A stretch of DNA of 64,000 bases from Pseudomonadota bacterium (GCA_023435725.1 JAEYRD010000035.1:1-64000), one strand, 5' to 3'. Shown: positions 14,982 to 23,425, counted from the first letter of the stretch. The notes: a model not told the origin generated them from the letters alone. Translations and numbers: made by a program.

Positions 14982-16715
14982 TTACGCCGCGTCGCGCTTG
15001 GCGGCGCTGTCGGCGAGATGACGGCCGGCAATGTAGCCGAAGGTCAGCGCCGGCCCAAGCGTGATGCCAGCGCCCGGATAATTGCCGCCCATGATGCTCG
15101 CCATGTCGTTGCCGGCGGCATAGAGCCCGGGAATCACCCGGCCTTCGGCGTCGAGCGCGCGGGCGTTCTCGTCGGTGACGATGCCGGCATAGGTGCCGAG
15201 ATCGCCGACCACCATCTTGATGGCGTAGAACGGGCCGTTCTCGACCGGCGCGACGCAAGGGTTCGGGCCGTGCAGCGCATCGCCCTGGTAGCGGTTATAG
15301 GCCTTCGAGCCCTTGCCGAAGGCGGCATCATGGCCTTGTGGCGCGGTCGCATTGAACTGCTTGACGGTCTCGGTGAAGGCCTTGGCATCGATGCCGGCTT
15401 TCGCCGCGAGCGCGTCCAGCGTATCGCCGCGCATGAGATAGCCGGTATTGAGATGATGACCAAGCGGCATCGGGAAGGGCGGCACGCAGCCGAGGCCGTA
15501 CTTCCGAAGCGTCTGATGATCGCAGACGAGGAAAGCCGCGATCTCATCGCCGGGCTTGGCCGCCTTGATCATGGCCTGGACAAAGTCGTGGTAGGAATTG
15601 CCCTCGTTGGCAAAGCGCTTGCCGTCACGCATCACCGCGATCACGCCGGGCTTGGCACGGTCGATGAAGTGCGGCATCACGCCCTTCGATCCGTCCTTGC
15701 GCGTGGTCAGTGACACCGGTACCCAGGCCGCCGCGTTCGGCAGGCGATCCTCGACGCGCCCGCCGGCGCTTTCCGCAAGGCGCAGGCCGTCACCGGTGTT
15801 ACCGGTCGGCCCCGGCGAAAAATGCTCATTGCCGGTCGGCGCGTGCGGAAACATCTTCTTGCGGCGCTCGACATCATGCGGAAAGCCGCCGCAGGCGAGC
15901 ACGACGCCCTGGCGGGCGCGAACACGGACGTCGCGTCCTTCACGCGAAACGATGGCGCCGGTCACCGCGCCGTTCTCCATCGTCAGCTCGCGCACGGGCG
16001 AGGACAGCCACATCGGAATCTTCAGGTCGAGCGCGGATTTCGCCAGGCGGCCGGCAAGCGCATTGCCGTTGGTCAGCGTCATGCCACGGCCATAGCGCAG
16101 CACGTCCATCAGATGACGCGACAGGCGCTTTGCGACGTAGACCGCCGAGGTCAGCGACTTCGTCACGCGCATGAAATGGATGATCTCCTTGCCGGAGCCG
16201 AGCATCATGCCGAATACGGTGAGCTCGGGCAGGGGCATGCCGAGCGTCTTGATCTGGTCGCCCAGTTCGCGACCTTCGAACGGCCGTGTCACCATCGAGC
16301 GGCCACCCTGCGCGCCGCCGGGCGCTTCGGCATGATAGTCCGGGAAGACCAGTGGCATGTCGAAGCGCAGTGCAGTCTTGGTGGTGAAGAAATCGACAGC
16401 TTCAGGGCCGGCGCTCAGGAACGCATCGACACGCGCGGCATCGAAATTGTTGCCGGCCTCGTGCCGCAGATAGGTGCGGGCCTGCTCCGGCGTCTCCTCG
16501 ATGCCGTAGGCCTTCGCGAGCGAGGTTCCGGGAATCCAGAGCCAGCCGCCGGAGCGGGCGGTGGTGCCGCCGAAGCGCGGCTCCTTCTCGACGATAAGTA
16601 CGTCGAGGCCACGGTAACGCGCGGTGATCGCGGCCGACATGCCGGAGGCACCCGATCCAGCCACGAGCACATCGCACTCGTAAGTCTCAATTGCGTTGCG
16701 CTCGTTGCCAGTCAT
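14982..16715 (-). CDS. FAD-dependent fumarate reductase/3-ketosteroid dehydrogenase-like flavoprotein
   Basis: This 577-residue flavoprotein belongs to the FAD_binding_2 family. The ADP-binding motif VLVAGSGASGMSAAITAR is near residues 15-32, with GGTTARSGGWLWIPG following and a C-terminal cap motif YAAGNDMASIMGGNYPGAGI. The latter two are typical of KstD and FCC-type flavoproteins. It should catalyse desaturation or reduction of a carbon-carbon bond next to a carbonyl. It has no heme domain, signal peptide or transmembrane span, so it is probably cytoplasmic. It sits 7 bp after the binding-protein gene and is followed by IclR. Substrate unknown; a steroid is not implied. Confidence 0.85.
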   Translation of the reverse strand: MTGNERNAIETYECDVLVAGSGASGMSAAITARYRGLDVLIVEKEPRFGGTTARSGGWLWIPGTSLAKAYGIEETPEQARTYLRHEAGNNFDAARVDAFLSAGPEAVDFFTTKTALRFDMPLVFPDYHAEAPGGAQGGRSMVTRPFEGRELGDQIKTLGMPLPELTVFGMMLGSGKEIIHFMRVTKSLTSAVYVAKRLSRHLMDVLRYGRGMTLTNGNALAGRLAKSALDLKIPMWLSSPVRELTMENGAVTGAIVSREGRDVRVRARQGVVLACGGFPHDVERRKKMFPHAPTGNEHFSPGPTGNTGDGLRLAESAGGRVEDRLPNAAAWVPVSLTTRKDGSKGVMPHFIDRAKPGVIAVMRDGKRFANEGNSYHDFVQAMIKAAKPGDEIAAFLVCDHQTLRKYGLGCVPPFPMPLGHHLNTGYLMRGDTLDALAAKAGIDAKAFTETVKQFNATAPQGHDAAFGKGSKAYNRYQGDALHGPNPCVAPVENGPFYAIKMVVGDLGTYAGIVTDENARALDAEGRVIPGLYAAGNDMASIMGGNYPGAGITLGPALTFGYIAGRHLADSAAKRDAA

Positions 16716-16722
16716 GCGGGCC

Positions 16723-17937
16723 TCACTTCTTCAGCAGCGGACATTTGGATTCGGAGATCGGGCGGAAGGCGTCCTCGCCCTTCACGGTCTTGACGATCTC
16801 CAGATAGTCCCATGGCTCCTTGGACTTTTCGGGCGACTTCACCTTGGCCAGATACATGTCGCGGATGACGCGGCCATCTTCACGAAGCTTGCCGCCATGA
16901 ACGAAGGTGTCCTCGATCGGCAGCTCGCGCATCTTGGCCATGACCTTGGCCGGATCGTCGGTGCCGGCGGCCTTGATGGCCTTGAGATAGTGCAGCACCG
17001 AGCCATAGACGCCGGTCTGGATCATGGTCGGCATCACGTTGGTGCGCGCGAAGAACTTCTTCGACCAGGCGCGAGTCTGCTCATCCATGTTCCAGTACGA
17101 CGCAGTCGTCATATAGGTTCCCTGCGCGGACTTGAGCCCGATCGCGTGCACGTCGGTGTCGAACATCAGGAGGCCGACGAGCTTCTGGCCGCCCTGCACC
17201 AGGCCGAACTCGCCGGATTGCTTGATGGCGTTGTCGGTGTCCTGGCCGGCATTGGCGAATGCGACCACGTCGGATTTCGAGCTCTGCGCCTGGAGCGCGA
17301 AGGAGGAGAAGTCGGCGGTGTTGGTCGGATGCTTCACGCCGCCCAGGACCTTGCCGCCCATCTCGTTGATGAAGCGCGTGGCGTCCTTCTCGAGCTGCTG
17401 GCCGAAGGCGTAGTCCGCGGTGATGAAGTACCAGGATTTGCCGCCTTCCTTGATCACGGCGGAGGCCGTCACCTTCGACAGCGCGTAGGTGTCGTAGGTG
17501 AAGTGCACGGTGTTCGGGCTGCACAGCTCGTCGGTCAGCGAGCTCGCGCCGGGGCCGGAGAGCAGCGCGATCTTGTTGCGCTCGCGCACCATGTTGTGGA
17601 CGGCGATCGCGATGCCGGAATTGGGGATGTCGACGACGGCGTCGACCTTGCCGTTGTCGAACCAGCCGCGCACGATCTGCACGCCGACATCGGTCTTCAT
17701 CTGATGGTCGGCGCTGATGATCTCGATCGGCTTGCCGAGCACGGTCGGCCCGAATTCCTCCACCGCCATCTTCGCTGCCTCGACCGAGCCCGGACCGCTG
17801 TTATCGCGGCCCCAGCTCGACAGATCCGTCAGCACGCCGATCCGGACCGCGTCGTCGGAAACTTGCGCGCTCGCGACTGTGGTCATGGCAGCCGAAGTCA
17901 TGGCCGCGAGCATGGTGCAGGCCAGAAGCCCTCTCAT
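16723..17937 (-). CDS. Branched-chain-type ABC transporter substrate-binding protein
   Basis: This 404-residue periplasmic binding protein belongs to the Peripla_BP_6 (LivJ-like) family. It has a cleavable signal peptide (about 25 residues, ending in ASAQ) followed by DDAVRIGVLTDLSS, the usual start of the mature lobe. ITADYAFGQQLEKDA is also characteristic. No permease or ATPase genes adjoin it, so it either feeds a transporter encoded elsewhere or acts as a sensor. It is the first gene of the unit with the flavoprotein and IclR regulator. Confidence 0.9.
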   Translation of the reverse strand: MRGLLACTMLAAMTSAAMTTVASAQVSDDAVRIGVLTDLSSWGRDNSGPGSVEAAKMAVEEFGPTVLGKPIEIISADHQMKTDVGVQIVRGWFDNGKVDAVVDIPNSGIAIAVHNMVRERNKIALLSGPGASSLTDELCSPNTVHFTYDTYALSKVTASAVIKEGGKSWYFITADYAFGQQLEKDATRFINEMGGKVLGGVKHPTNTADFSSFALQAQSSKSDVVAFANAGQDTDNAIKQSGEFGLVQGGQKLVGLLMFDTDVHAIGLKSAQGTYMTTASYWNMDEQTRAWSKKFFARTNVMPTMIQTGVYGSVLHYLKAIKAAGTDDPAKVMAKMRELPIEDTFVHGGKLREDGRVIRDMYLAKVKSPEKSKEPWDYLEIVKTVKGEDAFRPISESKCPLLKK

Positions 17938-18081
17938 CGTCGTTCCCTCTCTTTATTGGCCGCCTGGCGCGGCTGCTTGTTCTGGCGGTAAATTAGATAA
18001 TAGCGAACGAATTTGTCAATGGCGAATAATCGTCGGGTTCCGTGAGGGGGCGGCGACGAAAGGCGTGGCTGTTTCGGCGTT

Positions 18082-18148
18082 CGTCATTGTGAGGCACCCG
18101 ATCCACGCGAAGCGCGGCCCGATTGCAGGCTCGGCGAAGCAATGACGG
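18082..18148. repeat. Degenerate copy of the CGTCATTG...CAATGACG palindromic repeat
   Basis: The ends CGTCATTGTGAG and GCAATGACGG are the termini of the repeat family seen intact at 42111-42199 and 46321-46404, with a diverged interior. It is probably an old copy. Confidence 0.45.
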
Positions 18149-18288
18149 TGGCGTTTCATAAAGAGCCGGCGCTAATCACGCTCGCCGTCGCGATGACGAT
18201 GACGCATGCGCTGCTGTTCGGGCCGAAGGCTGCGTTCATCGCAACGCAGACGGCTCCCGAGACGGCGCGCGATGCGCTGAGGTCCTGA
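18142..18288 (+). pseudogene. Possible remnant of an MHS-type MFS transporter gene
   Basis: A 48-codon frame contains MTHALLFGPKAAFIA, which resembles the conserved segment around transmembrane helices 10-11 of metabolite:H+ symporters (ProP/KgtP-like). The surrounding gene is absent on both sides. There is no good ribosome-binding site. This is a suggestion only. Confidence 0.2.
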
Positions 18289-18470
18289 GCACCGTCGTCG
18301 AAGTGACACTAACCGATGGCAGAAGCCGGCACGGTCGCGGGCTAGCGACAGTGCCGAGACGTTGATCGAGCAAGGCGGCAATGATCTCGAACGGCTTGAC
18401 GACGTCGGAAAGTTGAGGCCATTGCTGACCGCGTTATGAATCAACCAACAACAAGACAACAATCGAGGAA

Positions 18471-19448
18471 ATGCCGATGCGCGGGGTTCTCCGACGCTCC
18501 TTTCTGGCCGCCTGTGCGGCCGTTCTGTTCTCCGGCTTCGCGGTAGCGCAGGATTATCCCTCCCGTCCCGTCAAGATCATCGTGCCGTTCCCGGCCGGCG
18601 GGTCCAACGACATCATCGCCCGCATCATTGCGCAGAAGCTGACCGAGCGCAGCGGACAGACCTTCCTCGTGGAGAACCGCGGCGGCGCCGGCGGCAATAT
18701 CGGTGCCGAGACGGTCGCGAGCGCCGAGGCCGATGGCTACACCTTGCTGCTGACCGCACCGCCGCCGCTGACGATCAATGGCGCGCTCTACAAGAAGCTG
18801 CCGTTCGACCCGGCCAAGGCCTTTGCGCCGGTGGCGCTGATCGCCTCGGTGCCGATCGTCCTGGTCGTCAATCCGTCGGTGCCCGCCAAGAACGTGGGCG
18901 AGCTGATCGCGCTCGCAAAGGCCAAGCCGGGCTCGCTGAATTTCGGCTCGTCCGGCATCGGCTCGACCAATCATCTGGCTGGCGAGTTGCTCAAGAGCAT
19001 GGCCGGCATCAACATCGTGCACGTGCCCTATCGTGGCGCGGCGCCGGCGATGAACGACCTGCTCGCGGGCCAGATCCCCTTCATGTTCGACAACATGCCC
19101 GCGGTGCTGCCGCAGGTGCAGGGCAAGGCCATCAATGCGATCGCGGTCGCGGGCACCAAGCGCGCGGATGCGCTCCCCGACGTGCCGACGGTGGCCGACG
19201 CCGTTCCCGGCTTCGAGGCCTCGTCCTGGTTCGGACTGGTGGCGCCGGCGAAAACGCCCCAGCCCGCGCTCGCCAAGCTGAGCGGCGAGGTCGAGACCAT
19301 TCTGAAGATGCCTGATGTCAAAAAGCGGCTCGCCGAGCTCGGGGCGGAGCCCGGCACGGTCTTCGGCGCCGCATTCGGGCAATTCATGACGGACGAAACC
19401 GAAAAGTGGGGCAAGATCATCAAGGCCTCCGGCGCCGCCGTGGACTAA
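18471..19448 (+). CDS. Tripartite tricarboxylate transporter (Bug-family) substrate-binding protein
   Basis: This 325-residue periplasmic protein belongs to the TctC/Bug family. A signal peptide ends near AVAQ, then comes the standard mature start DYPSRPVKIIVPFPAGGSNDI. The ligand-loop motif HVPYRGAAPAMNDLLAGQI, which contacts the carboxylate through bridging waters in this family, is intact. The ATG at 18471 and the ATG at 18477 are both possible starts. No TctA/TctB membrane genes adjoin it, as is common for the hugely expanded Bug family. It leads an operon with an SDR and an alpha/beta hydrolase. Confidence 0.9.
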   Translation: MPMRGVLRRSFLAACAAVLFSGFAVAQDYPSRPVKIIVPFPAGGSNDIIARIIAQKLTERSGQTFLVENRGGAGGNIGAETVASAEADGYTLLLTAPPPLTINGALYKKLPFDPAKAFAPVALIASVPIVLVVNPSVPAKNVGELIALAKAKPGSLNFGSSGIGSTNHLAGELLKSMAGINIVHVPYRGAAPAMNDLLAGQIPFMFDNMPAVLPQVQGKAINAIAVAGTKRADALPDVPTVADAVPGFEASSWFGLVAPAKTPQPALAKLSGEVETILKMPDVKKRLAELGAEPGTVFGAAFGQFMTDETEKWGKIIKASGAAVD

Positions 19449-19495
19449 GGCGCGATGGGTGCAACAACGACCTGGAAGCAGGCGAGGGCGGTTTC

Positions 19496-20284
19496 ATGGA
19501 TTTGAATCTGGGCGGCAAGGTTGCCCTCGTCACCGGTGGCAGCATCGGCATCGGCCGGGCGATCGCCGCTGAGCTGGCGCGCGAGCAGGCCAACGTCGTG
19601 ATCGTCGCCCGCGACGCGGAGCGGCTCACAGCAGCCGCGAAGGACATCTCGCGGGACACGGGCCGGCGCGTGATCGCCTGCGCCGGCGACATGACGAAGT
19701 CCGACGACATTGCCCGCGCAATGGATACCGCGCGCGACGCCTTCGGCCGTATCGACATCCTCGTCAACAATGCCGGCGCATCGCCGATGGGCCGGATCGC
19801 GGATACGCCGGATGCGACCTGGGCGAAGTCGATCGAGCTGAAGCTGCTCGGCTACATGCGGTGCGCGCGCAATGTCCTGCCTGAAATGCGCGACCGCCGC
19901 TGGGGCCGCGTCATCAACATCATCGGCCGCAGCGGGCATCAGCCGCGTGCGGCCTACATGGCGGGCGGCGCGGTCAATGCCGCGCTTCTGAACTTCACGC
20001 TGGCGCTCGCCGAGGAATGTGCGCCGGACAATGTGCTGGTCACCGGCGTCAATCCCGGTCCCGTGCAGACCGATCGCTGGGACAGCCTCATCTCTCAAGG
20101 CGCGGCGATCACGGGTCAGGATCAGGGCACGACGAATGCCGCTGCGATCGCCTCGGTGCCGCTCGGGCGCGTCGGGCAGCCGCACGAGGTGTCCGGCCTC
20201 GTAGCGTTCCTCTGTTCAGACCGCGCATCCTTCATTACTGGTACCTGCATCAATGTCGATGGCGGTGGAACAAGGTGTATCTGA
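19496..20284 (+). CDS. SDR-family protein lacking the catalytic lysine
   Basis: This 262-residue protein has the SDR fold motifs GGSIGIGRA (cofactor), VNNAGASPMG and a C-terminal VNVDGG-like end (CINVDGGGTRC). Where a classical SDR has Y-x3-K it reads YMAGG, so residue 158 (codon 19967-19969) is Gly instead of Lys. Tyr154 and a nearby Ser are present. It may use altered chemistry, bind cofactor without turnover, or belong to a diverged SDR subgroup. The start ATG at 19496 gives the usual MDLNLGGKVALVTGG. Its stop overlaps the next start by 1 bp, so the two are coupled. Confidence 0.85.
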   Translation: MDLNLGGKVALVTGGSIGIGRAIAAELAREQANVVIVARDAERLTAAAKDISRDTGRRVIACAGDMTKSDDIARAMDTARDAFGRIDILVNNAGASPMGRIADTPDATWAKSIELKLLGYMRCARNVLPEMRDRRWGRVINIIGRSGHQPRAAYMAGGAVNAALLNFTLALAEECAPDNVLVTGVNPGPVQTDRWDSLISQGAAITGQDQGTTNAAAIASVPLGRVGQPHEVSGLVAFLCSDRASFITGTCINVDGGGTRCI

Positions 20285-21102
20285 TGGCTAGCGAACTGCG
20301 GAAAATCGGTGTCAGCGACGATTGCGAGCTTGCGGTTCGCATCGACGACTATCTCCTGCCATGGGACACCAGGCCGCCGGTCGTCATGCTGCATGGGCTC
20401 GCCGAGAGTGGCGAAGCGTTCCGGCGCTGGGCGCCGTACTTCGCCACGCATCATCTCGTGGTGCGCCCCGACTTACGCGGCTATGGCGTTTCGACGCCGA
20501 TGCAGGGCGACTACGTCTATCGCTTCGCCGGCCTCGGCGACGACATCATCCGAATGCTGGATGCGCTGAAGCTCGATCGCGTTTTCCTGGTCGGCGGCAA
20601 GATCGGCGGCACGCTGGCGATGCATCTCACAGCAAAGCACCCGGATCGCGTGATCGCACTCGCCGCGGTCGGCGCGCCGGCCTCGCTCACCTCGTTCGAC
20701 GAGCGGGCGCCGACCTGGCGCAAGCAGATCCGCGAGCAGGGCGTCGAGGCCTGGGTGCGCGAGACCACGGCGGGTCGGCTTGGCTCGTCGCTGCCGCCGC
20801 CGGCGATCGACTGGTGGATCAGGCTGATGTCGAAGACCAAGGCTTCGACGCTCGAAGCGTTCCTCCAGATGGTGCCGACGGTCGATGTCACCGGCGAGCT
20901 TCCTTCCATCAAGCGCCCGACGCTCGTCATTACCACGACTGGATCCGGGCTCGGCAGCGTCGATTCCGTGAAGGCCTGGCAGCAGACGATTCCGGGCTCG
21001 AAGCTCGAAGTGTTGCCCGGCGATTCCTATCACGTTGCCGCAACGGACCCGGATGTCTGCGCGCGGAAGGTTCGGGAGTTCTTCGATCGCGTCGCGACTT
21101 AA
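20284..21102 (+). CDS. Alpha/beta-hydrolase-fold protein without the nucleophile serine
   Basis: This 272-residue protein aligns with MhpC/dehalogenase-like hydrolases. It shows the oxyanion segment MLHGLAESGEAFRRW, DLRGYGVS after strand 4, and a late histidine in DSYHVAATDPD. The nucleophile elbow, normally G-x-S-x-G, reads VGGKIGG. Residue 106 (codon 20599-20601) is therefore Lys, and no Ser, Asp or Cys nucleophile is available at the turn. It may be a non-hydrolytic lyase or decarboxylase, a binding protein, or an enzyme with unusual chemistry. It is coupled to the upstream SDR, which also lacks a catalytic residue. A terminator-like hairpin follows. Confidence 0.85.
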   Translation: MASELRKIGVSDDCELAVRIDDYLLPWDTRPPVVMLHGLAESGEAFRRWAPYFATHHLVVRPDLRGYGVSTPMQGDYVYRFAGLGDDIIRMLDALKLDRVFLVGGKIGGTLAMHLTAKHPDRVIALAAVGAPASLTSFDERAPTWRKQIREQGVEAWVRETTAGRLGSSLPPPAIDWWIRLMSKTKASTLEAFLQMVPTVDVTGELPSIKRPTLVITTTGSGLGSVDSVKAWQQTIPGSKLEVLPGDSYHVAATDPDVCARKVREFFDRVAT

Positions 21103-21110
21103 GACGTATT

Positions 21111-21131
21111 GGGCGGGCCATTGGCCCGCCC
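21111..21131 (+). terminator. Hairpin after the alpha/beta hydrolase gene
   Basis: GGGCGGGCC (21111-21119), loop ATT, GGCCCGCCC (21123-21131) is a perfect 9-bp GC-rich stem starting 8 bp after the stop codon. The following bases (CTCGTTTGG) are only weakly T-rich, so termination may be partial. Confidence 0.5.
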
Positions 21132-21191
21132 CTCGTTTGGCTCTATGACTGGCGTTGCGAGAAGAAACGGCGAAGTTCAGGGAGTGAAGTG

Positions 21192-21983
21192 ATGACAAGA
21201 ACCACTCGGCGCAGCGTGCTCACGGCCGCAGCCGCGATGACGGCGGCAAGCATCGCCGAGACGGCGCCGGCCGCAGCGCAGGCCGGACCGAAGCCGATCT
21301 TTCCGGTGCCGATGGTCACGATCCCGATCGTCGGCGAGACCCAAGTGTTCCAGGTCCGCCGCATCTACTGCATCGGCCGCAACTACGCCGCGCACGCGAT
21401 CGAGCGCGGCTCGGATCCGAACCGCGAGCCTCCGTTCTTCTTCCAGAAGCCGACGGACGCGATCCAGAACGTCGCGATCGGCGAAGTTGCCGACCATCCC
21501 TATCCGTCGCTGACCAAGAACTATCATCACGAGGTCGAGCTGGTGGCCGCGCTGAAATCCGGCGGCACCAACATCCCGGCCGAGAAGGCGCTCGACCATG
21601 TCTACGGTTACGCGCTCGGCCTCGACATGACGCGGCGCGACCTTCAGAACGGCATGGCCGCGGAGAAGAAGCCCTGGGAGATCGGCAAGAGCTTCGACCA
21701 CGCTGCGGTGATCGGCCCGATCCATCCGGCCAGCAAGACCGGCCATTTCGAGAAGGGCGCTATCTCGCTCGCGATCAACGGGACGGTGAAGCAGAGCTCG
21801 GATCTCAGCAAGATGATCTGGAGCGTGGCCGAGCAGATCGCAAAGCTGTCGGAAGCGTTCGAGCTGAAGGCCGGCGACATCATCTATTCCGGCACGCCGG
21901 AGAATGTCGGCCCGGTGGTGAAGGGCGACGTGCTGCTGTGCAAGCTCGAGGGTCTGCCGGACATGTCGATCAGGATTGTGTAG
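21192..21983 (+). CDS. Fumarylacetoacetate hydrolase-family protein with an export signal
   Basis: This 263-residue protein belongs to the FAH family (fumarylpyruvate hydrolase/acylpyruvase branch). IYCIGRNYAAHAIERG, NYHHEVELVAAL (metal-binding Glu pair) and GYALGLDMTRRDLQ (metal-binding Asp) are in the usual order, ending with YSGTPENVGPVVKGD. Unlike typical cytoplasmic FAH enzymes it starts TTRRSVLTAAAAMTAAS and ends its leader near AAAQA, a convincing Tat-like signal. It may therefore cleave an acylpyruvate in the periplasm. The start at 21192 follows GGAG at 21181-21184. It may share the upstream operon or have its own promoter after the hairpin at 21111. Confidence 0.85.
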   Translation: MTRTTRRSVLTAAAAMTAASIAETAPAAAQAGPKPIFPVPMVTIPIVGETQVFQVRRIYCIGRNYAAHAIERGSDPNREPPFFFQKPTDAIQNVAIGEVADHPYPSLTKNYHHEVELVAALKSGGTNIPAEKALDHVYGYALGLDMTRRDLQNGMAAEKKPWEIGKSFDHAAVIGPIHPASKTGHFEKGAISLAINGTVKQSSDLSKMIWSVAEQIAKLSEAFELKAGDIIYSGTPENVGPVVKGDVLLCKLEGLPDMSIRIV

Positions 21984-22004
21984 CGGCGGCAGCTCGGCCT
22001 GCAT

Positions 22005-22117
22005 GGCTCGAGACGCCCGCTTCGGCGGGCTCCTCGCCATGAGGGTCTGATCTCTCGCCGCGAAACGCGACCTCATCCCGAGGGCCCGCCATAGGTGGGC
22101 TTCTCGAAGGATGGCCG
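22005..22117. repeat. Palindromic intergenic repeat (CTCGAGACGCCCGC family)
   Basis: A left arm with CTCGAGACGCCCGCTTCGGC and a right arm with GGGCTTCTCGAAGGATGG flank CATGAGG/CCTCATCC motifs. Together they form a long imperfect palindrome of a type dispersed between genes in Bradyrhizobium and relatives. It lies in the 257-bp gap between the FAH gene and the small exported protein gene; nothing else is seen there. Confidence 0.65.
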
Positions 22118-22240
22118 CGGGCGAGACGGTCGCCCTTATATTGCCGGAGTTCCATCGGTGATTGCCCCGTGTTGGGCAACGAACAAACGTCCTGCGGCCA
22201 TATTTGAGTAAGAGTGATCTCCCGCGAGGGAGGCGCTTCG

Positions 22241-22657
22241 ATGAACAAAGCTCTGATGACTGCCATCGTGATGTTGGCTGGCGTGCCTGCAAGCGCCGTC
22301 GCGCAGGAGCGCGCTGGTGCTGCGGCATTGGGAGCCGTGTCAGGCGCCGTCGTGCTGGGGCCGATCGGCGCCGTCGCGGGCGCGGTCGTTGGTTATACCG
22401 CCGGACCCTCGATCGCACGGTCCTGGGGTGTGAGAGGTTCGCGCACCGCGCGACATCGGCAGCCGCCGCGCCGGGAGGCGTACCCCGTAGCCGCGACCGG
22501 CGCTCCGCCGCGCACACGCGAGGCGATGGACGCCAGCGGCCAGATGAGAGCTGCCAGCACTCCGCCGGTCCAAGCCGGGCCCGCTGTGGAGCCTGTTCAA
22601 GCCGCTCCTGCGGTGCCGGCGCAGACTTTGGCGCCGCCCGTTCAGGGATTCGAATGA
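22241..22657 (+). CDS. Small exported glycine-zipper protein, function unknown
   Basis: This 138-residue protein has a signal peptide (about 22 residues, ending in AVAQ) and an Ala/Gly-rich segment (AAALGAVSGAVVLGPIGAVAG, residues about 26-50) spaced like a glycine-zipper membrane-associating helix. A basic stretch (RTARHRQPPRRE) and a Pro/Ala/Val-rich low-complexity tail follow. The ATG at 22241 is chosen because GAGGGAGG lies 8 bp upstream. It is transcribed convergently with the IclR gene. I do not recognise a specific function; similar proteins are thought to sit in the envelope. Confidence 0.65.
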   Translation: MNKALMTAIVMLAGVPASAVAQERAGAAALGAVSGAVVLGPIGAVAGAVVGYTAGPSIARSWGVRGSRTARHRQPPRREAYPVAATGAPPRTREAMDASGQMRAASTPPVQAGPAVEPVQAAPAVPAQTLAPPVQGFE

Positions 22658-22664
22658 GGTCGGC

Positions 22665-23405
22665 TCAGGCTGCCGTCTTCGGCCTGAGACGGTCGACCGT
22701 CCGCGCGATCAGTGCAGCCACCTCCGGCACCTTCGGGCCGATGCGAAACTCGGGCCCTGCGACGACGACGGAAAGACGGCGATCGCCGATCGGCAGCGGG
22801 ATCGCGGCGCCGGCGAGGTCGCGGCTGTAGTCGGCAAAGCTCTGACAATAGCCGCGCGCGATCGAATTTCGTAGCTCGGTCTCGACCGCCTCGATGCTGA
22901 TCGGCGTCGACGGGCCGTATTGCTTGAACTCGATCTTGCGGTAGACGGAGTCGCGCTCTTCCTGCGAATATTGCAGCAATAGCGCGCGGCCGCTCGCGGT
23001 AGCGTGGATCGGCACGCGGTGGCCGATGGTCGCGAAATAGCGGATCGCGGCCTGGGATTCGACGACGTCGATGAACACCGCCATCACACCCGCCGGCGCC
23101 ACGATGGATGCCGTCTCGCCTGTCTCCGCGGAGAGATCGGCGATCAGCGTGTGGGTCCAAGGCGGCAGCGGCTCGACTTCGGAGATCATCCTTGCCATCG
23201 CCAGCCACCGCGGCGTCGGATAGAAGCCGGCCCGCGGCCGCGGCTCATAGAGATAGCCCTTCTCCGAGAGCGTCGCGAGCAGGTTGAAAGTCGACGAGCG
23301 CGGCCAGCCGAAATGATCGGCAATCTCGGCAAGCGTCGCCGGCTTCTTCGCCTGCGCGAAGAATTCCATGATCTCCAGGACGTTTGCGGCTTGGCGAACG
23401 ATCAT
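22665..23405 (-). CDS. IclR-family transcriptional regulator of the dicarboxylate operons
   Basis: This 246-residue regulator has a winged helix at residues about 5-65 (PATLAEIADHFGWPRSSTFNLL) and an IclR effector domain with the conserved IHATASGRALLLQYS and a Cys-containing loop (ARGYCQSFADYS). The start was placed at MIVRQAANVLEIMEFF (23403-23405), because the frame upstream belongs to the lyase gene region. It is the last gene of the unit CoA-transferase-MaoC-CitE-IclR. It is the natural candidate to bind the palindromic sites at 25997-26109 in the divergent promoter region. Confidence 0.9.
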   Translation of the reverse strand: MIVRQAANVLEIMEFFAQAKKPATLAEIADHFGWPRSSTFNLLATLSEKGYLYEPRPRAGFYPTPRWLAMARMISEVEPLPPWTHTLIADLSAETGETASIVAPAGVMAVFIDVVESQAAIRYFATIGHRVPIHATASGRALLLQYSQEERDSVYRKIEFKQYGPSTPISIEAVETELRNSIARGYCQSFADYSRDLAGAAIPLPIGDRRLSVVVAGPEFRIGPKVPEVAALIARTVDRLRPKTAA

Positions 23406-23425
23406 GGTGAGGCTTTTGTCCTGGT

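Larger units (their letters stand above)
17938..18470. other. Long intergenic region between divergent units
   Basis: No intact gene is recognised in these 533 bp. The left part is AT-richer and has a direct repeat (ATAGCGAACGAAT at 18000-18012, ATGGCGAATAAT at 18019-18030, 19-bp period) that may be an operator for the minus-strand unit. The middle holds a degenerate palindromic repeat and a possible transporter-gene remnant, listed separately. 18290-18470 shows nothing recognisable. Confidence 0.45.

Noticed and set aside
20322..21191. A 290-residue N-terminal extension of the FAH-family protein
   Set aside because: It overlaps the hydrolase gene out of frame. The start at 21192 has a ribosome-binding site and gives a complete signal peptide and domain.
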